A stretch of DNA of 64,000 nt from Gnetum montanum. Its lineage: Eukaryota; Streptophyta; Gnetopsida; Gnetales; Gnetaceae. The first letter of the stretch is position 1. Each line of letters opens with the position of its first letter. Below, one piece after another: positions 58,465 to 64,000 of the stretch. Made by a program: the position numbers and the translations under genes. The stretch spans positions 163,813 to 227,812 of the forward strand of contig MNCI01017777.1 in NCBI GenBank assembly GCA_015680685.1, given 5' to 3'. The notes below the pieces were generated by a model. It made no database searches, had not been told where the DNA came from, and saw nothing but the letters and a program-made list of their open reading frames with translations.

Positions 58465-59899
58465 CAGTAGGAAATGTCTGCTAGACTGATTTCTGGCCAT
58501 GCATTGTCTAATCTGTGACAACAGACGAGGAATTCAATTTGGGACGGAAATAATTAAGTTAAAAAGACAGATTTTGGAAATTTTGCCCATAGGGATTGCA
58601 GATTATATTGCTCATTTATGACTTAAAATTGGTTCCGGTAGTAAGAGGCCATAACTGATTTGCAGAACATGACAAGAGACATGCGTTTCTTAACCGCCAT
58701 AAATACTGATTTGCAAAGCATGACAAGAAAGATGTTTTTGTTTGCAGACTCGCAAAATTTCTTGATCATACGTAGCTTCATCCTAACACTAACCCAGAAA
58801 TTAATTTCGGTAATCCGCCAGTGTATCCTGCTGAAAGCCTTAAAGAACTTCAATTCAATGTTTTTCTTTTATTTTAGTGTGACATAAAGAAGAATACATC
58901 TATTTTCCTTTCCAACCCATCTAAGAATATTACTTCTGGGAATCATTGTCTTGTTAGAGGATATTCTCTCTTCATTGTTTTAAAATTAACTAGAATTGAT
59001 GGCAGAAAGTCATCAATCCAAATCTTCAAAACTGTAATAAATCTCACACTACAATTTGAACTGCAAATAGCCATTTATATGAGCTTCAAGATCCAACAAA
59101 AGTTATTAAAAAATAGCAAGAAATGACTAAGATATCTGCAAATTATATATAGCACAGAATATGATGCTAGATCTCATACACTAAAATAAGTCTTTGCATG
59201 CAATTTAACCAGGGATGTTAGCTCTGAGATGCAATAAGGATTATTAAAGCCCACTAACCATAGAGATATATGATCATATTATTAACCTTCCACTGATTTA
59301 GACTCTAATTTTACCCATGCATCGCAAGTCTGGTACTTGGGAACTCAAACACGTGGAGACTTTTATTATTGGAAACCATGGGTGTTTGTTCTCAAACATT
59401 ATTTGGTTGTAAGAATTATTGGGGCTAAATGTGGAACATTTAATCTCTCATTATTAGAGTTGTAGATCTCAAGGTTCAATACAAGTCTTCATTCAGAAGT
59501 TAAAAAACTAAGTAATGCTCTAATTCATTGATGAAAATAACATCCTCGTAATTGAACCATGAAGAAAAATATTGCTTCAGTTTTATAAATGACTTATAAC
59601 CAAAAATGGAAAGAATAATATAATTATGATGATTATTTTTAGACTAAAGCCATATATTGGAAACAAAGATCAAAGTTTAAGAGATGAAAATTCTGAATTT
59701 TTTCATACCTAGGCATCTATCAAGCATTTAAAAGCATTTTGCAGCTAGAAGAAGATGATGGCTCCATCAATATTGATCCTATTTAGATCTCACAATCTAC
59801 AATTTCATTTCATTCACAATTTCTAGGAATAGGTAGTACTTCTAACAAACTCTATTAATAAGGTAGTCTCTTATATTGAAAAACATCTTTCTCTTCCCA
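58465..59899. other. Intergenic stretch upstream of the PME pseudogene
   Basis: No supported gene. A ~29-bp duplicated piece (ctgatttgca(g/a)a(a/g)catgac) lies at 58655-58683 and 58706-58734, 51 bp apart. The opposite 75-76 codon frames over it are artefacts. The PME promoter should lie in its first few hundred bases. Confidence 0.5.
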
Positions 59900-61830
59900 C
59901 TGTAGGTAAGATGAGATTCATGATGCACTATCTACTATGATAAATAATAAGGCACCAGTTGTTGATGGTTATCCTCTTTATTTTTTGAAAAAAAGTTAGC
60001 ATATTTAGGATATTTGTGACATGATTTTTGATCTTCGGTATATTGCTAAAATTCTCTCAGAAATAAATATTACTAAGATTTCTCTTTTACCAAGAAAAAA
60101 GGTATAAGCTTTTAACATCAAAGATTATAGACCTATTAGTCTTTGTTCTCCTTTGTATAAGATCATCTCAAGATTTCTTACAGTGCCAAGGGGAAAGATT
60201 TTTCCCTCTCCTAGACAAAAAGGTTTTATTTCTGAAAGAAATATTTTGGATCAAGTACTTCTTACATGAAAAATTATAAATTCTACCAGCATGCAAAGAA
60301 GTCATAGTTTAGCCTTGAATTTAGATGTAAGTAAAGCTTATGAAAAAAAATTTAATTGGGAGTATATGGATGCAATTCTGTTATCCTTTGGCTTTCCTTC
60401 TCACTGTATTGGAAATTTGAGTCAATGTTATAAAGGTTCTTTATTGATTGATGGTACTAGATAGGGTGATATTTATGCTAAAAATGGGTTGCACTAAGGG
60501 GATCTAATTTTATTGTATCTTTATTTTTAGCAATGGAAGGTTTTAAAGCTTTTTGGAGAAATGAATAAAATTTAAAATATATCAAAGGAATCACTCCTAT
60601 TGTAGGTTGTCCAAGTTAGACTCATTCACAATTTTTGCATGATATCTTTTATTTTTGAGAGAATAAAACAATATTAACAATATTGTTTAATGCTTTTATG
60701 AAATTCGTGTTGCTTTTGGATTAAATACCAACCTTGCTAAAAGTATGGTGTTTACTTCTAATACTTCTTTTCATATTTTTAATGAATTTTGTGATGGGGT
60801 GCAGTGCATAGAAGATTATCTTCTATTAAATATTTTGGCATACCTATTTTTTTGGATAGAATAATAACTTTAATTTGGGATGATCTAATTGATAAATTTT
60901 CCAAAAGATTAGCTAGTTGGAAACAAAAAATCTTTTTCTAGGTAGGAAAGTTTTAGTTAATAAAATTAGTGCCTTTTTCATCACCTTTATGTACACTCTT
61001 CATATATAAAGCACCTATTGCTATTCTTGATAAGTTAAAGAGTATTAAAAGAATGTTTTTGTGATTAAATAATAATTTTCATTCTTCTGATTATATCCCT
61101 TATGAGACTATGTGTACATCTATAGAGATTGAAGGCTAGGGTATTGAGCATCTTACAAATATTAATTTGGCTCTTCTTGGAACACTCATTTATCAATTAT
61201 ACACTTTAGCTAAACCTTGTACCATAGTTATAAGGACAAAGTACCTTTATTAAGGATTTTTCTTCATAATGCTCCCCTCATACATAGACAAGTCCACTTT
61301 GTCATAGCTTTGAAGGTCTTAAATACTGATTGAAAGTGCATATTCAAGTCAGAGAAGGTATTATTAAGTAGGATGACTCTACATGTTATTATTTACATGG
61401 TGCATATAAAACACTTACTAATGATATTACAGGTTATGTAAAAGATAAATGGTCGATATGGACACTATTACTTTGACATAATATTTTTTTATTAAATGTT
61501 TAAATGATCATCTACTAGTCAAGGAGTTATTTAAATATAATGGCATAATTGATGATGATAAGTACTCATCCATGTGGAGACAGAAGACTATTGTTTTTTC
61601 AATATTCTAAAGCACACGAGTTTTTGTAGGAACTTCAAACTCTTATTGGTATTTCTATAATGCTAAAATCAATGTTAGAAAATATTCTTAGGTTTTGATC
61701 ATTAGTGTTGGAGAAATCAAAGAAGTTGTTCATATTCAAAACCTCAACCAAGCAACCAAGGGTTACCATAATGATTAATCTCAACATTTTATTAAGTCTT
61801 AACCTTTTTTGGTACAACTTGTTACATATT
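59900..61830 (+). mobile_element. L1-type LINE reverse transcriptase remnant
   Basis: Non-LTR retrotransposon RT. Readable blocks: EIHDALSTMINNKAPVVDGY (59906-59965), KDYRPISLCSPLYKIISRFL (60119-60180), QKGFISERNILDQVLL (60220-60268), LALNLDVSKAYE (60310-60345), FGFPSHCIGN (60390), GDIYAKNGL..GD (60467-60505), FLHDIFYF near 60635 (normally FADDxxxF, so the first catalytic Asp is now His), IKYFGIPIF (60823-60855) and FSKRLASWKQK (60897-60930). The weak C-terminal domain can be followed to about 61300. The endonuclease domain is not visible upstream, so it is 5'-truncated. Many frameshifts. Confidence 0.85.
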
Positions 61831-62109
61831 TAAAGATGGAAATTTATGAATTGTAATTATTATATTATTATTTTTCTAATAGTATGAGTTTTTCTATAAA
61901 GAATATTGTTAGCATTATGTTCTTAGGATGAAATTATTTTGGTTAAAAAAATACAAAATTGTTTAGTCCATAAATATATTGGTTCATTACAAACTATCCT
62001 CCTCCTAAGATTGCATTATTTCCTTTCTTAATTTTGGGGAGAACAATGATAAAGTTCAAAGTGAAGTCTTCTCCCTTCTAGGTTGACACTTCCTAAGGTT
62101 GTAATAATC

Positions 62110-63060
62110 CTTTTAGCTTCTATTACTTTACTTTGACCAATTGGCATGTTGGACAATTCTTTAGATATTGTAGTACATAATTCTTTCATCCATGCTAGAG
62201 ATAATGCTTTCTCAAGGTCATGTAAGTCTTAAGGAATGTTGGATGACTTAAATATGAAACTTCATATACTTTGCATAATAACTTCCTTTATCATTCTTCA
62301 TTCTAAATACATACACCTTCGTTGTTGTCATACACTTTGCATAATAACTTCTTTTACCATTCCTCCTTGCAAATACATACACATTCACTCTTGGAAAGAT
62401 TTTCTTCTTTGAGTTCACAGTTAAGTTACTTTATTCCACATTTTTCTTAATGCCTCCATAAAAAAATTTTGATTAACTAAAATATATTTAATCTAAAAGT
62501 AATAATTACCATATAATTCTACTAAGTTTCTTTTTCTCATATCAAGAGTTCCTTTTTTCTAAAGGTGTTTTAAAGTTTTACGATTAATTTTAAAAATAAA
62601 ATTATTACAACATAGGTAATGTTGCTAAACTTTCACAAAATCAATAAAAGCAAGCAAATTCAAATCATGGATGAGATATGTGTACTTAGCTCTTTGGACT
62701 TTCTTAGATTCATATAAGATAAATCTTTATCATTGGGGTAAAATATATCAAATCTCAATATCATAAACAATTTTGTATATTTCAAAATATAACTTAATGT
62801 TTGGGATCCTTAAAATGGGATATGTTGTTAAAAATCAAAGAAACGCCATTTCATAATCATCATTAAAATCAACCTTTTTCTTCCCCTATGAAATACTAGT
62901 TAGTGGTTCCATAATTATAGAAAAGCCTTTAATGAATATACAATAAAACCCAACAAATCTTAAAAAGCTTCAAACTTTAGTTAGTGGTTCCTCATATGTG
63001 GCTTTTTCAACCTAGAAACATCTAATTCAAACCCAAAATTCAATAAAATTACATGTAGAA
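62110..63060 (-). mobile_element. Ty3/gypsy remnant: RT end, RNase H, integrase zinc finger
   Basis: Minus frame with few frame breaks: RFVGFYCIFIKGFSIIMEPL (RT thumb, about 62980-62920), LTTYPILRIPNIKLYFEIY (RNase H start, 62825-62770), FILYESKKVQRAKYTYLIHD (62720-62660), NRKTLKHL (62590) and NLVELYGNYYFXIKYI (62545-62490). The integrase HHCC block is SHPTFLKT..YLKNCPTCQLVKVK (62250-62120). The order and motifs suit a gypsy element of the chromovirus/Reina-CRM type rather than Athila or Tat, but the clade is not certain. No LTR seen. Confidence 0.8.
62263..62386. repeat. 58-bp direct duplication inside the gypsy remnant
   Basis: 62263-62320 and 62329-62386 differ at only a few positions; 66 bp apart. 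It lies between RNase H and the integrase zinc finger. Confidence 0.88.
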
Positions 63061-64000
63061 AGAAACAAAATAGTAAACACTACTCTATTATAGCATGTAA
63101 TATATAAAATACATAGAATTCAAAAGTTATATGATCTCACAACCATACAAGTCATAAGATTTAAAAAGTACCAAGTCTCCTACTAAACCTCATACTACTC
63201 AACTACATTTTTATAATATAAAGCTCGTGCAATCCTCTTAACCTTCCCAGACTCACAAGATGAAGTCACAAATGCCCAAGGGAGCAAGCATAATTAATCA
63301 AGGGACTTAAGTTACCTCAAGAAATTCAATTCATTTAAGAAACAATTGAGAAATGGTCAAAATATCCTAATTACCTTGCCCATTTATTAATTTATAAGTT
63401 CACATTTGAACCATTAATAATTTTTAAAAAGTATTACGCTACATGGTACAACCTATTTTGGGTTAAATTCCCTCACAATCCATCTTGGTTGTAACCTACT
63501 ATGCTTTGTATCTTTCTCATAACTTAGCCTAACCAAAAAACATGATTTCAGTCGACTTATCCATGTAAGTCACTACAAGTCATAATGACTCACAATCTAA
63601 TGCACTGTGAATTTCTAAATAGTCATTTGTTCTCAATGTAAGTGGTTTCTAGACACATCTCTCCCTATCATTGTAACCTCTTATGAGGTGTAGTTGCCTT
63701 GCAATCTTAAATATTAACTAGAAATTACATAAAATAAGTTTTTAACCTATTGCGAGTCTTTATGAATCACGGCCCACTTGTAGTCCTCACTATGAGTAGT
63801 TGTCAGTCATGCCTAGCCATAGTTGCCTAACTAAAATAGCTCAAAAAATGTACAAACATCTTGAAATAATTTTGAAATTCAATAATAGAATTTCTAAGAG
63901 TGCTAAAGTCTACAAGAGTAAAAAAATTATAACTTGAAAAGATAGGTGTTCCTACATAAGCTCTCTTACCTTTTAAAAAGTAAGCTTAAGGGAACAAATG
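63061..64000. other. AT-rich stretch without a supported gene
   Basis: No gene, RNA or repeat could be supported on either strand. Confidence 0.4.

Overview
The window looks like intergenic DNA from a large, repeat-rich plant nuclear genome, most likely a gymnosperm or another plant with slow DNA turnover. The basis is: Athila-like and Tat/Ogre-like Ty3/gypsy elements, Ty1/copia elements, an L1-type LINE, tRNA-derived SINEs, a plant pectin methylesterase (PME) gene with plant-style introns, and strong A+T bias with CG mostly decayed to TG/CA. No intact protein-coding gene was found. Nearly every open frame over 60 codons is a fragment or an antisense shadow of a decayed element. The species cannot be named from sequence alone.

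Layout. 1-4115 (minus): Athila-like element (RT, protease, gag, 5' LTR) inserted into the gag of a Tat-like element. 4116-16358 (plus): Tat-like element A, with gag-protease ending at a stop that is conserved in a second copy, then an antisense gene with five exons and GT-AG introns (9025-7227), then a non-coding stretch with about 19 divergent ~190-bp repeats (10.7-14.2 kb), then RT-RNase H. 16359-27049 (plus): Tat-like element B, with long LTRs, gag-protease, a shorter copy of the same antisense gene, and the integrase tail. 27050-29950: copia element (LTR, PBS, gag, protease, integrase) sitting in B's 3' LTR. 32048-40226: about nine and a half copies of an ~870-bp tandem repeat. 40227-48337: Athila-like element with both LTRs, PBS and a near-perfect target duplication, inserted into that repeat. 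48.4-53.2 kb: AT-rich debris with a copia gag scrap and a SINE cluster. 53433-55440 (minus): small non-autonomous copia element carrying a CpG-rich foreign segment. 58333-55676 (minus): PME pseudogene in five exons. 59.9-61.8 kb: LINE. 62.1-63.06 kb (minus): Ty3/gypsy RT/RNase H/integrase remnant.

The two most interesting items are the intron-bearing antisense gene found at the same place in two copies of one Tat family (between protease and RT, where Ogre elements are known to have an intron), and the PME pseudogene. The PME is invisible to simple ORF calling but recoverable exon by exon, with all splice sites and the five catalytic positions still readable. All domain calls were made by eye from translated sequence; no database search was run.
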